Source: UBA9410 sp036123585 (GTDB taxonomy: Bacteria; Actinomycetota; Acidimicrobiia; Acidimicrobiales; MedAcidi-G1). Taken from it: a stretch of 64,000 bases of DNA. Location of the stretch: NCBI GenBank assembly GCA_036123585.1, contig JAZADN010000089.1, forward strand, positions 7,301 to 71,300, written 5' to 3'. Below are positions 33,756 to 42,470 of the stretch, one piece after another. Position numbers and translations under genes: made by a program. Each line of letters starts with the position of its first letter. Position 1 is the first letter of the stretch. The notes beneath the pieces were generated by a model. The model searched no databases, was not told where the DNA came from, and saw only the letters and a list, made by a program, of their open reading frames with translations.

Positions 33756-33760
33756 CGTCG

Positions 33761-33775
33761 TGTCGTAGAACGACA
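33761..33775. promoter_or_regulatory. Inverted repeat upstream of a dioxygenase promoter
   Basis: TGTCGT-AGA-ACGACA is a perfect 6-base inverted repeat, about 30 bases upstream of the dioxygenase -10 box and just after the acyltransferase stop. It may be an operator for a dimeric regulator or a weak terminator stem. Confidence 0.3.
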
Positions 33776-33806
33776 AGCCGCTATCCGCAGACGTCAGTTG
33801 GCTCGC

Positions 33807-33812
33807 TAAGTT
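33807..33812 (+). promoter_or_regulatory. Leaderless -10 box for the second TauD-type gene
   Basis: TAAGTT is followed by 6 bases (CGCCCT) and ATG 33819. Confidence 0.5.
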
Positions 33813-33818
33813 CGCCCT

Positions 33819-34805
33819 ATGTCGCCTGCGGTCCCGAGTCCACCGACGAGGGACGAGGTCCTGGCCACCGAGGATCCCTCGGCCACACTGGCCAACGTCC
33901 GACGCAGAACACCCGACGGCCGGGCGGGCATGGGCCCCGTGGCCCACATCGTCGACGAACGGAACAACCTTCTGGCCCGTGCCTGGGACCACTTCGACGC
34001 CCGGATGCTCGGGAGCACGGTGGGCGCCGAGCTGACAGGCCTCGATCTTTCCAGAGATCTGCCCCAAGGGGCTGTCGAAGAGGTCCAGGAGGCGCTTGAC
34101 GCCTACAAGGTCGTCTTCTTCCGTGACCAGCACCTCTCTGCCGAGCAACACCTGGCCTTCGCCCGACGCTTCGGTGACCTCGAGGTGCACCCATTCATCC
34201 CCTCAACCGAGGAGCAACCCGAACTCGTTCGATTCCGCAAGGGAAACGACACCGCCGGCTACGAGAACAGTTGGCACCACGATGTGACTTGGCGAGAGTG
34301 CCCGTCCCGTTCCACCATCCTGCGGGCCGTCGAGGTGCCAGAGGTGGGTGGCGACACCCTCTTCGCCGACATGTGCGCCGCCTACGACGGCCTACCGCCC
34401 GAACGGAGGGCCGAGGTGAGCGACCTCGTTGGCATTCACACCTTCCTCCGAGCCTTCGGTCGCAATGTGCCCGAGGGTCGCGAGGAAGAGATCCGTCAGC
34501 GGTACCCGGACGTCGAACACCCGGCGGTCTGCACCCACGAACGGACTGGTCGCCGGCACCTCTACGTGAACCGCATCTTCTTCGAACGCTTCTCCGACCG
34601 GAGCAGGGAGGAGAGCATGGAGCTGCTCGACGAGTTGTGTCGACAGGCTGACTATCCGGAATACCAGTGCCGCTTCAGATGGGAGCCGGGATCCATCGCA
34701 TTCTGGGACAACCGGGCCGTACAGCACTATGCCTCGAGCGACTACTGGCCCGACGTGCGGATCATGGAACGGGCCAGCATTGTCGGGGGCCGGCCGGTTC
34801 GTTGA
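33819..34805 (+). CDS. TauD/TfdA-family dioxygenase (taurine dioxygenase-like)
   Basis: 328 residues. The Fe(II) site is H153-x-D155 in SWHHDVTW with the distal His near 303 in RAVQHYAS. A C-terminal Arg (VRIMERASI) binds 2-oxoglutarate. The region VVFFRDQHLSAEQHLAFARRFG and GGDTLFADM is characteristic of TauD and related alkylsulfatases. It hydroxylates a sulfonate, sulfate ester or similar compound so that it breaks down. About 55 extra residues precede the usual domain start. It is transcribed alone and converges with the flavodoxin gene. Confidence 0.85.
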   Translation: MSPAVPSPPTRDEVLATEDPSATLANVRRRTPDGRAGMGPVAHIVDERNNLLARAWDHFDARMLGSTVGAELTGLDLSRDLPQGAVEEVQEALDAYKVVFFRDQHLSAEQHLAFARRFGDLEVHPFIPSTEEQPELVRFRKGNDTAGYENSWHHDVTWRECPSRSTILRAVEVPEVGGDTLFADMCAAYDGLPPERRAEVSDLVGIHTFLRAFGRNVPEGREEEIRQRYPDVEHPAVCTHERTGRRHLYVNRIFFERFSDRSREESMELLDELCRQADYPEYQCRFRWEPGSIAFWDNRAVQHYASSDYWPDVRIMERASIVGGRPVR

Positions 34806-34845
34806 GAGGGCCCGGTGGCAATCCGGACCCCCGTTGCTACAGGCT

Positions 34846-35322
34846 CTACCAGATCCCGGCGGCAATTCCGCCGGCGAGGGTGGCCCCCAGCATCCGGGCG
34901 GCAGCCAGGTGGTCGTCGCACAGGTCTCCGCTGGCGACGACCGGCTCGAGCCCCGGTCGCCATTCCAGGCCGGTCGCCAGCGGCGCGACCGCATCCACCG
35001 CCGCCGCGCCTCCGTCGCCCGCCTTGACGATGAGGCCGTAGGGCCGACCCCGGGTGTGCTCCAGGCACGGGTAGTAGGTGCGGTCAAAGAAGTCCTTCAA
35101 TGCACCCGACATGTATCCGAAGTTCTCCGGGGTGCCGAGGAGGTAGCCATCAGCGGCCAGCACGTCTTCCACCCCAGCCTCCAAGGCTCCGAGCATCCGG
35201 ACGTCGACGCTCATGCCGGTCGCCTCGATTATCTCCGGATCGCGGGCGCCGTCGACTGCTGCCTCGACCAACCGGGCCGTGCTGCCGGAGGCCGAATGGA
35301 AGACGACGAGGAGTTCCGGCAC
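34846..35322 (-). CDS. Flavodoxin-fold protein
   Basis: 158 residues. VVFHSASGSTARLVEA is the FMN phosphate-binding loop, and GYLLGTPENFGYMSGALKDFFDRTYY the second FMN-contact region, as in flavodoxins and NAD(P)H-dependent FMN reductases of the WrbA group. It could carry electrons or reduce quinones. The start is GTG 35322; longer in-frame starts would lie inside menB. It follows menB by 10 bases, so a link with menaquinone or its redox state is possible. Confidence 0.75.
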   Translation of the reverse strand: MPELLVVFHSASGSTARLVEAAVDGARDPEIIEATGMSVDVRMLGALEAGVEDVLAADGYLLGTPENFGYMSGALKDFFDRTYYPCLEHTRGRPYGLIVKAGDGGAAAVDAVAPLATGLEWRPGLEPVVASGDLCDDHLAAARMLGATLAGGIAAGIW

Positions 35323-35332
35323 CGACTGCCGC

Positions 35333-36232
35333 TCAGAAGTGGTACGGGAAGCCGGAGAAGTCCTGCGGACGCTTGTCCAGAAATGCGTCCCGACCCTCCT
35401 GGGCCTCCTCCGTTCCGTAGGCCAGCCGCGTCGCCTCCCCGGCGAATACCTGCTGGCCGACCAGGCCATCGTCGATCATGTTGAAGGCGAACTTCAGCAT
35501 CCGCTGTGCGGTCGGACTCTTGGCGTTTATGACCGACGCCCATTCCAATGCCACTTCCTCGAGGTGTTCGTGGTCGACCACCTGGTTCACCGCGCCCATC
35601 TGGTGCATGGTCTCCGCGTCGTACTCTCGCCCGAGGAAGAAGATCTCCCGGGCGAACTTCTGACCTACCTGCCGGGCGAGATACGCCGAGCCAAAGCCTC
35701 CGTCGAAGCTGGCCACGTCGGCGTCGGTTTGCTTGAAGCGGGCGTGTTGTCGGCTGGCCAGCGTCAGGTCGGCCACCACGTGAAGGCTGTGGCCACCTCC
35801 TGCCGCCCAGCCCGGCACCACTGCGATCACCACCTTCGGCATGAAGCGGATCAGGCGCTGGACCTCGAGGATGTGAAGCCGCCCGGTGCGGGCAGGGTCC
35901 ACCGAGTCGGCCGTCTCCCCGTCGGCGTACCGGTAACCGTCCTTCCCGCGAATCCGTTGGTCGCCACCCGAGCAGAAAGACCACTCACCGTCCCGCTGTG
36001 ATGGCCCGTTGCCGGTCAGAAGCACCGTGCCCACGTCCGATGTCATCCGGGCGTGGTCAAGGGTCCGGTACAACTCGTCGACGGTGTGGGGCCGGAAGGC
36101 GTTTCGCACCTCCGGACGGTCGAAGGCAATACGAACCGTGCCCTGATCGACGGCTCGGTGGTATGTCAGGTCGGTCAGGTCGAACCCGGGGACCGTTTCC
36201 CAGCGGGCCGGATCGAAGGGGGAGGCACTCAT
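35333..36232 (-). CDS. menB: 1,4-dihydroxy-2-naphthoyl-CoA synthase
   Basis: 299 residues, the size of actinobacterial MenB. It is a crotonase-fold enzyme that closes the second ring of menaquinone from succinylbenzoyl-CoA. SFCSGGDQRIRG and GWAAGGGHSLHVV form the oxyanion hole, and DVASFDGGFGSAYLAR carries the conserved DGG(F/Y)G segment. The C-terminal GRDAFLDKRPQDFSGFPYHF is diagnostic. ATG 36232 follows a TAGGCT box by 7 bases; an upstream start at 36301 would overlap the divergent gene. No other men genes are in the window. Confidence 0.93.
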   Translation of the reverse strand: MSASPFDPARWETVPGFDLTDLTYHRAVDQGTVRIAFDRPEVRNAFRPHTVDELYRTLDHARMTSDVGTVLLTGNGPSQRDGEWSFCSGGDQRIRGKDGYRYADGETADSVDPARTGRLHILEVQRLIRFMPKVVIAVVPGWAAGGGHSLHVVADLTLASRQHARFKQTDADVASFDGGFGSAYLARQVGQKFAREIFFLGREYDAETMHQMGAVNQVVDHEHLEEVALEWASVINAKSPTAQRMLKFAFNMIDDGLVGQQVFAGEATRLAYGTEEAQEGRDAFLDKRPQDFSGFPYHF

Positions 36233-36239
36233 GTCCCGG

Positions 36240-36245
36240 AGCCTA
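36240..36245 (-). promoter_or_regulatory. Leaderless -10 box for menB
   Basis: TAGGCT on the reverse strand is 7 bases before ATG 36232. The opposing box for the SRPBCC gene begins 34 bases away. Confidence 0.45.
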
Positions 36246-36278
36246 GGGCCCGGTGCCGAGTGCTCTGGAAGTGGTCCG

Positions 36279-36284
36279 TACCAT
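36279..36284 (+). promoter_or_regulatory. Candidate leaderless -10 box for the SRPBCC gene
   Basis: TACCAT is 8 bases before GTG 36293. There is no ribosome site in the gap. Confidence 0.4.
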
Positions 36285-36292
36285 TCCGTATC

Positions 36293-36757
36293 GTGGAGCA
36301 CACTGTCGACGTCCGGCGCGAACTGGTGATCGAATCACCCGCCGGGCCGGTGTGGGCGGTGGTGGCCGCCGCCGAGCGTCAGGCCGAATGGTTTCCCGGG
36401 ATGGTGTCCTCGAGGGTCGAGGGGGCAGTGAGGACGGTGGTGGCCGCCGGTGGAGCTCTGTTCCAGGAGGAGATCCTCGCCATTGACCACAGTCGTCGTA
36501 CATTCGAATATCGGATCACCGGCCCGATCCTCGTCCATCACCACCTCGGTCGGATCAGTGTGTTGGACGACGAGGCGGGGTGCAGGGTCGTCTACGAGCA
36601 GGAGATCGACCCCAAGGCCATGGCGCCTGTCCTCGATGCCGCTGTGGGTGACGCTCTGGAGGGTTTACGGGACCTGGTGGTCCACGGCCGAACCTCCCGA
36701 GGCTGGGAGTCGCCCGCGGAGGCTTCGCCCGGGGACGGGACCGAGGGGAATATCTGA
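36293..36757 (+). CDS. SRPBCC-family protein (polyketide cyclase/START-like)
   Basis: 154 residues. ESPAGPVWAVVAAAERQAEWFPGMVSSRVE at the N-terminus, several beta strands, and a long C-terminal amphipathic helix (APVLDAAVGDALEGLRDLVV) fit the helix-grip fold of coenzyme Q-binding and cyclase/dehydrase proteins. These bind hydrophobic ligands or act as cyclases. GTG 36293 is chosen for the nearby TACCAT box. The stop overlaps the sulfatase start (TGATG), so both proteins are made from one transcript. Confidence 0.68.
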   Translation: MEHTVDVRRELVIESPAGPVWAVVAAAERQAEWFPGMVSSRVEGAVRTVVAAGGALFQEEILAIDHSRRTFEYRITGPILVHHHLGRISVLDDEAGCRVVYEQEIDPKAMAPVLDAAVGDALEGLRDLVVHGRTSRGWESPAEASPGDGTEGNI

Positions 36758-38307
36758 TGTCGCGTCGGATTCTCTTCGTGACCACCGACCAGCAGCGCTA
36801 CGACGCCTTGGGCTGCAACGGTGGCCGCATCGCGCGAACGCCGGTCGTCGACCAGTTGGCCGCCGCAGGAATCCGCTACGAGCGAGCCATCCCGCAGAAC
36901 GTGGTGTGCATGCCTTCGCGGGCCACAATGCTCACAGGCCAGCACGTCCGCAACCACGGAGTCTGGATGAACGGCGTGCCGCTGCCCCACGACGCTCCGT
37001 CGGTGTCAAGCCTCCTCCACAGTGCCGGTTGGCGGACCGGACTGTTTGGCAAGGCCCACTTCGAGCCCTTTCTCGACCCGTTCCTCCGCTTCCCCGAGAG
37101 CCGCATGGGCAGGCATCGGCAGACGGACGAGGATGGCCGCCCGCACCGCGGCTTCGACCACATGGAGTTGGCTGGACACGGCGGGGCCGGACTTGTCCAC
37201 TATTCAGGTTGGCTTCGGGAGAACCATCCGGAGCACTTGGCCAGCTACTTCCCGCCAGTGGACCGCACGCTGGACGTCAACGCCGATGGGGGTGGGGACA
37301 CCGGGGCTCCCCAGGTAAGCCACAACCCGATTCCGCGTGACGCCTACCACACCGACTGGGTGGTCGATCGTGCCCTTGCGTGGCTGGATGGCCTCGAAGA
37401 TTGTGACGACTGGTTCTGTTGGGTGAGTTTTCCCGACCCCCACCACCCATGGGATCCACCGGCGTCCGAAGTGGGTCGCGTGCAATGGCGGGACCTAGAC
37501 CTCCCGGCCGGTTATCCGGTCGACCGGACAGAACGGGAGGCACTGCTCGACGCCAAGGCCCCACACTGGCGCCGGTGGTACGACGGCGACCTTGTCTCCA
37601 ACTACGAAGCCCCAGCCAAGTGGGTGCCGGCCACCCTCACCGCCGACCAGGTTCGTGAGGTCGACGCGCGCACCCATGTCTCGAACGAGCTCATCGACGA
37701 GGCGCTGGGCCGCCTCCTGAAGGCGCTGGACCGAAGGGGATGGGACGAGGACCTCGACGTCGTCTTCACCACAGACCATGGCGAGTTTCAGGGCGACCAC
37801 GGGCTGCTCTTCAAGGGGCCCTATCACGTTGACTCGTTGATGCGTTTGCCACTGGTGTGGAGGCCTGCGCCGTCCCGTGGCGTTGTCCCTGGGGTGGTGG
37901 ACGGCCCGGTGGGGCTAGTGGACCTGGCCCCCACGTTCTGTCAGATCGCCGGACTGGAGGTCCCCGACTGGATGGACGGGGCACCGCTACCCGCTTCGTC
38001 CGCCGGTTGGGCGTCCCGGGAGCGTCCGGCCGTCCTGACGGAATGGGACAGTCGCCATCCGTCGGGGGCAGAAGTCCATCTACAGACGATCACCCTGGAC
38101 GGAATGGTCTGCACCCGCTATGAGCCGGGAACCAGCCACTCTGGCACCGAGGGCGAACTGTGGGACCTCTCCACCGATCCGTTGCAGCGGGTGAACCGTT
38201 GGGACGACCCGTCCTGCCGCTCCATGCGGGATGCCTTGGTGAACGAACTCGACGCCCTGTTGCCGGAGAGGCCGTCCGATCCCCTCAGGGTCGAGGCGCC
38301 GGTCTAG
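36757..38307 (+). CDS. Sulfatase (formylglycine type), second copy
   Basis: 516 residues. FVTTDQQRYDALGCNG gives the first metal ligands, and CMPSR (residues 51-55) is the C-x-P-S-R site for formylglycine. TTDHGEFQGDHGLLFKGPYH holds later metal and substrate residues. It is closer to the choline-sulfatase/phosphonate-ester hydrolase branch than to the first sulfatase here, but the substrate is not determined. No signal peptide is seen. Its last 23 bases overlap a converging methyltransferase gene. Confidence 0.87.
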   Translation: MSRRILFVTTDQQRYDALGCNGGRIARTPVVDQLAAAGIRYERAIPQNVVCMPSRATMLTGQHVRNHGVWMNGVPLPHDAPSVSSLLHSAGWRTGLFGKAHFEPFLDPFLRFPESRMGRHRQTDEDGRPHRGFDHMELAGHGGAGLVHYSGWLRENHPEHLASYFPPVDRTLDVNADGGGDTGAPQVSHNPIPRDAYHTDWVVDRALAWLDGLEDCDDWFCWVSFPDPHHPWDPPASEVGRVQWRDLDLPAGYPVDRTEREALLDAKAPHWRRWYDGDLVSNYEAPAKWVPATLTADQVREVDARTHVSNELIDEALGRLLKALDRRGWDEDLDVVFTTDHGEFQGDHGLLFKGPYHVDSLMRLPLVWRPAPSRGVVPGVVDGPVGLVDLAPTFCQIAGLEVPDWMDGAPLPASSAGWASRERPAVLTEWDSRHPSGAEVHLQTITLDGMVCTRYEPGTSHSGTEGELWDLSTDPLQRVNRWDDPSCRSMRDALVNELDALLPERPSDPLRVEAPV

Positions 38308-39064
38308 CTCTTCGGTCGGGTCCCGGTAGCGAGAGCTCCCCGCGGTCGGCCAGGCAGCGCTCTAGGGAATCAGGGGTTCCGGGAACCACGCCCAGGGCCT
38401 CGGTGAGCCCCATCGCCAGCAGATCCTGGTAATCGGCGGGAAGCAGGTCCGAGACGACCTCTTCGAACCAAGGCTCGTAGTCGGCCCCTCCACCCGGGTC
38501 TCCGCCAGAGCGAGATCCGAAGCCGGTGATGACCGCCATGCCCGTGGGGCCCACGTCCAGTGTCGTCACCGAAAGGTCTCGTCGGTGACGACGGAGAGCC
38601 ACGACGACCTTCCAGACGTCGCCGCTCCAGAAGACCGTCGTGCGCTCGCGGCCGGATGTCTCGGCATTCATGGGCAGGACGTCGTGCACCAGGACCACGC
38701 TGCCGGGATGGGCGAGACGTTCTAGGGCCAGAACGTCGGCCAGAGCCACCTCGAACAGGTGGAGGCCGTCAACGAAGGCAAGATCCAATGGCCCGCCGAG
38801 CAGCGCCGGAACGTCGTGCTCCCGGAAGAGGGACTCTGACCTCTCTGCCACCACCGTCCAGTCCGGATGGTCCATCTCGGCGATCCTGGGTTCGGGGTCC
38901 ACCCCGAGTATCCGTGTCGTCTGACCAACCAGGGACATCGAATCCCCTTCGTGAACGCCGATCTCCAGGTAGGTGCGGGGCTGAAGCCGGCGGTGCAAGT
39001 CGGAGAGCAGGTCGAAGTAGCTCGGGTACGGATCCTCGCCGCGGCGCTGGCCGGCAGTGTTCAC
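38285..39064 (-). CDS. Class I SAM-dependent methyltransferase
   Basis: 259 residues. RTYLEIGVHEGDSMSLV is the SAM-binding motif I, with GVDPEPRI as the acidic motif II, and LDLAFVDGLHLFEVALADV plus PGSVVLVHDVLP form the later core. This is the Methyltransf_24-like pattern common in glycan and natural-product loci. The start is GTG 39064, in a GTGA overlap with the preceding methyltransferase stop, with GGAGGGAG just upstream. The longer frame to 39241 lies wholly inside its neighbour. The methyl acceptor is unknown. Confidence 0.75.
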   Translation of the reverse strand: MNTAGQRRGEDPYPSYFDLLSDLHRRLQPRTYLEIGVHEGDSMSLVGQTTRILGVDPEPRIAEMDHPDWTVVAERSESLFREHDVPALLGGPLDLAFVDGLHLFEVALADVLALERLAHPGSVVLVHDVLPMNAETSGRERTTVFWSGDVWKVVVALRRHRRDLSVTTLDVGPTGMAVITGFGSRSGGDPGGGADYEPWFEEVVSDLLPADYQDLLAMGLTEALGVVPGTPDSLERCLADRGELSLPGPDRRARPAPRP

Positions 39065-39831
39065 CGCTCCCTCCGCCACCACACGCCGGTCCAATCGATC
39101 TCGACGATCGGTTCGTGTATTCCGTTGACACCCCGGTAGTCGGCTACCGCCCGGCGGCACGGCTCGAAGGCTCCGTAATCGTCCACGATGAGGATGCCAC
39201 CCACCGACAGCTTCGGGTACAGGTTCTCGAGCGCCTCCCACGTCGACTGGTACAGATCACCGTCCAGACGAAGCAGCGCCAGTTTCTCGATGGGAGCGGC
39301 CGGCAGGGTGTCGCAGAACCAGCCCTCCAGGAACCTCACCCGGTCGTCAAGCAGCCCGTAGCGAGCGAACGCCGCTTCGACCTCGACCCTGGGGACCGCT
39401 AGGGCGTCTATCCCAGAGAGGTCCACACCCTCGTCGGCTGGCCACCGCTCAGCGTCGGGGGCGGGTAGGCCCCGGAACGAGTCAGCTGCCCAGACGTTCC
39501 GCACATCGTCATCCCACGCCTCCAGTGCGGCCCTCATCAGGATCGTGGCTCCGCCCCGCCACACGCCGGCCTCGGCCAGGTCGCCGGGCACGTCATCGTC
39601 GAGCACGGTGGCCAGAGACTCGGCGAGGTTCTCCATTCGGCGGCGGCCGATCATCGTCTCTGCCACCAGAGGCCAGTCCCGACCTTCAGCCCGCATGGCC
39701 GGGTCCACCCCGCTGGCCGACTCACGGCCTTCGGACTCCGGGAACAGGTCTCTGGTCAGGCAGCCGATCATCAGGTCAAGGTGACGACGCCGCAGCCTCG
39801 ACTCGGAATCCCCGGTCACCACGCCGGCCAT
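39061..39831 (-). CDS. TylF/MycF-family O-methyltransferase
   Basis: 256 residues. It shows the TylF pattern: GDLAEAGVWRGGATILM (motif I), VWAADSFRGLP, VRFLEGWFCDTLP, and LLRLDGDLYQSTWEALENLYPKLSVGGILIVDDYG, which includes the metal-binding Asp residues. The family O-methylates sugars on macrolides and surface glycans. The start is ATG 39831, 30 bases after the CoA-transferase stop; a frame extending to 40218 lies within that gene and is rejected. It is coupled to the downstream methyltransferase. Confidence 0.83.
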   Translation of the reverse strand: MAGVVTGDSESRLRRRHLDLMIGCLTRDLFPESEGRESASGVDPAMRAEGRDWPLVAETMIGRRRMENLAESLATVLDDDVPGDLAEAGVWRGGATILMRAALEAWDDDVRNVWAADSFRGLPAPDAERWPADEGVDLSGIDALAVPRVEVEAAFARYGLLDDRVRFLEGWFCDTLPAAPIEKLALLRLDGDLYQSTWEALENLYPKLSVGGILIVDDYGAFEPCRRAVADYRGVNGIHEPIVEIDWTGVWWRRER

Positions 39832-39860
39832 TAGATGAGACCCGGACCCTCGCGGCGTCG

Positions 39861-42413
39861 TCAAGTCGATCCGAGGATCCGAGATGCCTCGTACTGCTCG
39901 AGTGCCCCTGACTGAAGCAGCGACTCGATCCGGGCGGGATCCATGCCAAGGTCCTCTGAGCAGAACACCCGTGTGTGTTCGCCGATCATCGGCGCTGGCT
40001 CCTGACGGGGGCGGGCCATGGCCGTTCCGGTGAAGCAAGACCCCTCGAAGGTGGTCGTGGCGCCACTGAGACCCTGCTGGGCGATCTCGGCCAGGAACCC
40101 CCGGGCCGCCAGGTGTGGGTCGTCCAGTTGCTCGAGCGTGCTCATCACTCGCCCGGCCGGCACACCCTCGGCCTGGCAGAGTTCCTGGACCTCGGCGGGG
40201 GAGAGCCCCAATGTCCACTCGGCAATCCGCTCGTCGATCTCCCGTCTGGCGACGTCCCGCCCGGTGAAGTGGTCGTAGGAGGGCGCCCGGGCCCAGTCTG
40301 GATCGCCCATGGCGCGCTGGAGGCCGGTCCAGTCGGCATCGTCACGAACGCACACCACGGCCCAGCGCTCCTCGCCCTCGCATGGATAGACGCCCCACGG
40401 TGCCCCTTCGGGCGAGTCGTTGCCCCGCGGGCGGGCTGACCCGGGCGAGAGGCTTTCCGACAAGAACAGGTCCGCCAAGGTGGCCATGAGAGCCTCGACC
40501 TGTGCCACCTCGACATGGGCACCCGGTGCCCCACGATCACGACCGATCAGAGCCGCCAGTGCCCCGATGGCGCTGATCCGGCCTGCCAGATGGTCAGGAT
40601 GGATGGCGTTGCTGCCCGGAGGTCCTTCGTCGTCGTCGAACGCCCAGAGCCAACTGAGTCCTCCAGCGGTCTGAAGAGTTGGCCCGTATCCACTCCAATC
40701 CGCTTGAAGCCCACGGGAGCCCATCAGTTGGCTGCTCACCATGACCATGGACGCCTTCCGCAGCCGGAGAGACTCCCAGCCGAGGCCGAGTCGGTCCATT
40801 GTTCCCGTCGAGTTGTTCTCCACCACGACGTCCGCCCAGTCGAGGAGCCGGTCGGTGACCTCCAGAGCGTCGGGATTCTTCAGGTCGAGACCCAGGCACC
40901 GTTTGTTCCGGCTTGACGAGGCGAATGAGGCGGTCATCTCGCCGCCCAGGACGATCCGGATGAAGTCCGGATAGGCGTGGCTCTCGACCTTGACCGTATC
41001 GGCACCGTATTCGGCGAGGATCCGCGAGCACTCCACGCCGACACCCCCGTGCCCGAAGTCGGCCACCCGCAGACCCTCGAGGGGAAGGCCCCGGTGTGTC
41101 TCAGGCCGCCTATCCCGATCTGGTCGCAGGAGAGCCGGTAGCGACGACTCGAAACGGAAGCGTGGCCCAGCGAACCCTGCCTCGTGCTCGCCGAGTTCCG
41201 GTGCCCGGACACGATGGCCGACCCGGTGGCCATCGATCTCCATGGCTCCGGAAACCAACGAGCCGGTCAACGGCCGGTCGTCAGGACCCGGCATGACCTC
41301 CGTCCGGAGGAAGGTTCCCCGGGAGGCGAAGTGCTCGTCGGCCAAGACATCGCTCGGAGACAGCAGCGGGGTGGCGACGATGCCGCGATTCTGAGCCTCC
41401 CGGCATCCCTCCACCATGGTGAGGCCGGACCAGTGCTCCGCGTACAGCGGGTTGAGGACGTCCAGATTCATCAACCGGTTGAAGAAACTGTCCCAATACT
41501 CGTCGGCGAACGCCTCCGGTGAACCCATCCACTCCCACAGAGCCCGCCACTGACCAGGAGCGATCACCACGAGGCGGACCTTCCCGTCAGCGCATTCGAC
41601 GGTCGGGTACATCGGACTATCACCGGATCGCACCGCTGGTGGGAGCGACGCACGGTTGACGGTGTCGCTGGCGTTGGCGATGCCCCACGTGTTCATCTGG
41701 GCAAGTGCCTCGAGGGCCGACACGTCGAGATGCTGTCCACCGCCACCACGAGCCCGATGGACCAGGCCGACGAGCACGGCGAGGGTTCCCGCTACCCCGA
41801 CTGTGTCGGAGGCCAACGCACCGGGGATCAGCAACGGTGGCTTCCCGGGGATCCCACTGAGGTGCAGCCACCCGGACAGGCCGAACAGGACGTCGTCTGT
41901 CACCTCTAGGTGCCGGTCCGGTCCAGTGTGGCCAAGGCCGGAAAGCGACGCGAATACAAGTTCAGAGTTGACGGCCAGTAGATCCTCTGGGCCGACGCCA
42001 AGGGTGGCAAGGTGGCCGGGTTGGTACGACTCGACCAGAACGTCTGCCTCTGCCGCCAGCGCAATGAGTCGATCTCGTCCCCCTGCCGTTTCCAGGTCCA
42101 GGACGGCACTCCGCTTGTTGGTGTTCCTGACTGCGAAGTGCAGCGACATTCCTTGACGATCCTCGTCGCCTGAAGGACCGGCCGGTGTCGGGGCGAAAGG
42201 TGGCCGGCGTCGGCTCCCGGCTCCTTCTGGAGGTTCGATGCGGAGTACGTCGGCTCCAAGGTCTGCCAGGAGGCGGCCACATAGATCACCTCGGACGTCC
42301 GTCAGGTCGAGAACGCGGAGGTCCGCCAACGGCCGGTTGGTTGGTGGCGGGGAAGCACCGGGCGCTCGCATCCGGGTGGCCGAGTCCGAGTTCGACGGGG
42401 TTGGCGCTGGCAT
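39861..42413 (-). CDS. Fused double class III CoA-transferase (CaiB/BaiF family)
   Basis: 850 residues, twice the normal length. The first domain (about 28-430) has LRVLDLTDVRGDLCGRLLADLGADVLRIEPP and ASDTVGVAGTLAVLVGL. The second (about 438-850) repeats the pattern with LRVADFGHGGVGVECSRILAEYGADTVKVE and HPDHLAGRISAIGALAALIG. An Asp at the catalytic position is visible in both halves, so both could be active. The family moves CoA between acids such as carnitine, formate or bile acids. CaiB-type enzymes are dimers, so the fusion may replace a homodimer or heterodimer. GTG 42416 is an alternative start. Confidence 0.83.
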   Translation of the reverse strand: MPAPTPSNSDSATRMRAPGASPPPTNRPLADLRVLDLTDVRGDLCGRLLADLGADVLRIEPPEGAGSRRRPPFAPTPAGPSGDEDRQGMSLHFAVRNTNKRSAVLDLETAGGRDRLIALAAEADVLVESYQPGHLATLGVGPEDLLAVNSELVFASLSGLGHTGPDRHLEVTDDVLFGLSGWLHLSGIPGKPPLLIPGALASDTVGVAGTLAVLVGLVHRARGGGGQHLDVSALEALAQMNTWGIANASDTVNRASLPPAVRSGDSPMYPTVECADGKVRLVVIAPGQWRALWEWMGSPEAFADEYWDSFFNRLMNLDVLNPLYAEHWSGLTMVEGCREAQNRGIVATPLLSPSDVLADEHFASRGTFLRTEVMPGPDDRPLTGSLVSGAMEIDGHRVGHRVRAPELGEHEAGFAGPRFRFESSLPALLRPDRDRRPETHRGLPLEGLRVADFGHGGVGVECSRILAEYGADTVKVESHAYPDFIRIVLGGEMTASFASSSRNKRCLGLDLKNPDALEVTDRLLDWADVVVENNSTGTMDRLGLGWESLRLRKASMVMVSSQLMGSRGLQADWSGYGPTLQTAGGLSWLWAFDDDEGPPGSNAIHPDHLAGRISAIGALAALIGRDRGAPGAHVEVAQVEALMATLADLFLSESLSPGSARPRGNDSPEGAPWGVYPCEGEERWAVVCVRDDADWTGLQRAMGDPDWARAPSYDHFTGRDVARREIDERIAEWTLGLSPAEVQELCQAEGVPAGRVMSTLEQLDDPHLAARGFLAEIAQQGLSGATTTFEGSCFTGTAMARPRQEPAPMIGEHTRVFCSEDLGMDPARIESLLQSGALEQYEASRILGST

Positions 42414-42458
42414 CACCGTGGGTCTAGCACCCGGCCCGGCGCGACTGTGACCCGGGAC

Positions 42459-42464
42459 TACCCT
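42459..42464 (+). promoter_or_regulatory. Leaderless -10 box for the metallopeptidase gene
   Basis: TACCCT is followed by exactly 6 bases (TCGCCC) and GTG 42471. It argues for that GTG over the in-frame GTG at 42447. Confidence 0.5.
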
Positions 42465-42470
42465 TCGCCC

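Noticed and set aside
39832..40218. N-terminal extension of the TylF-type methyltransferase
   Set aside because: It would overlap the CoA-transferase gene by more than 350 bases and has no family similarity; ATG 39831 starts just before the conserved domain.
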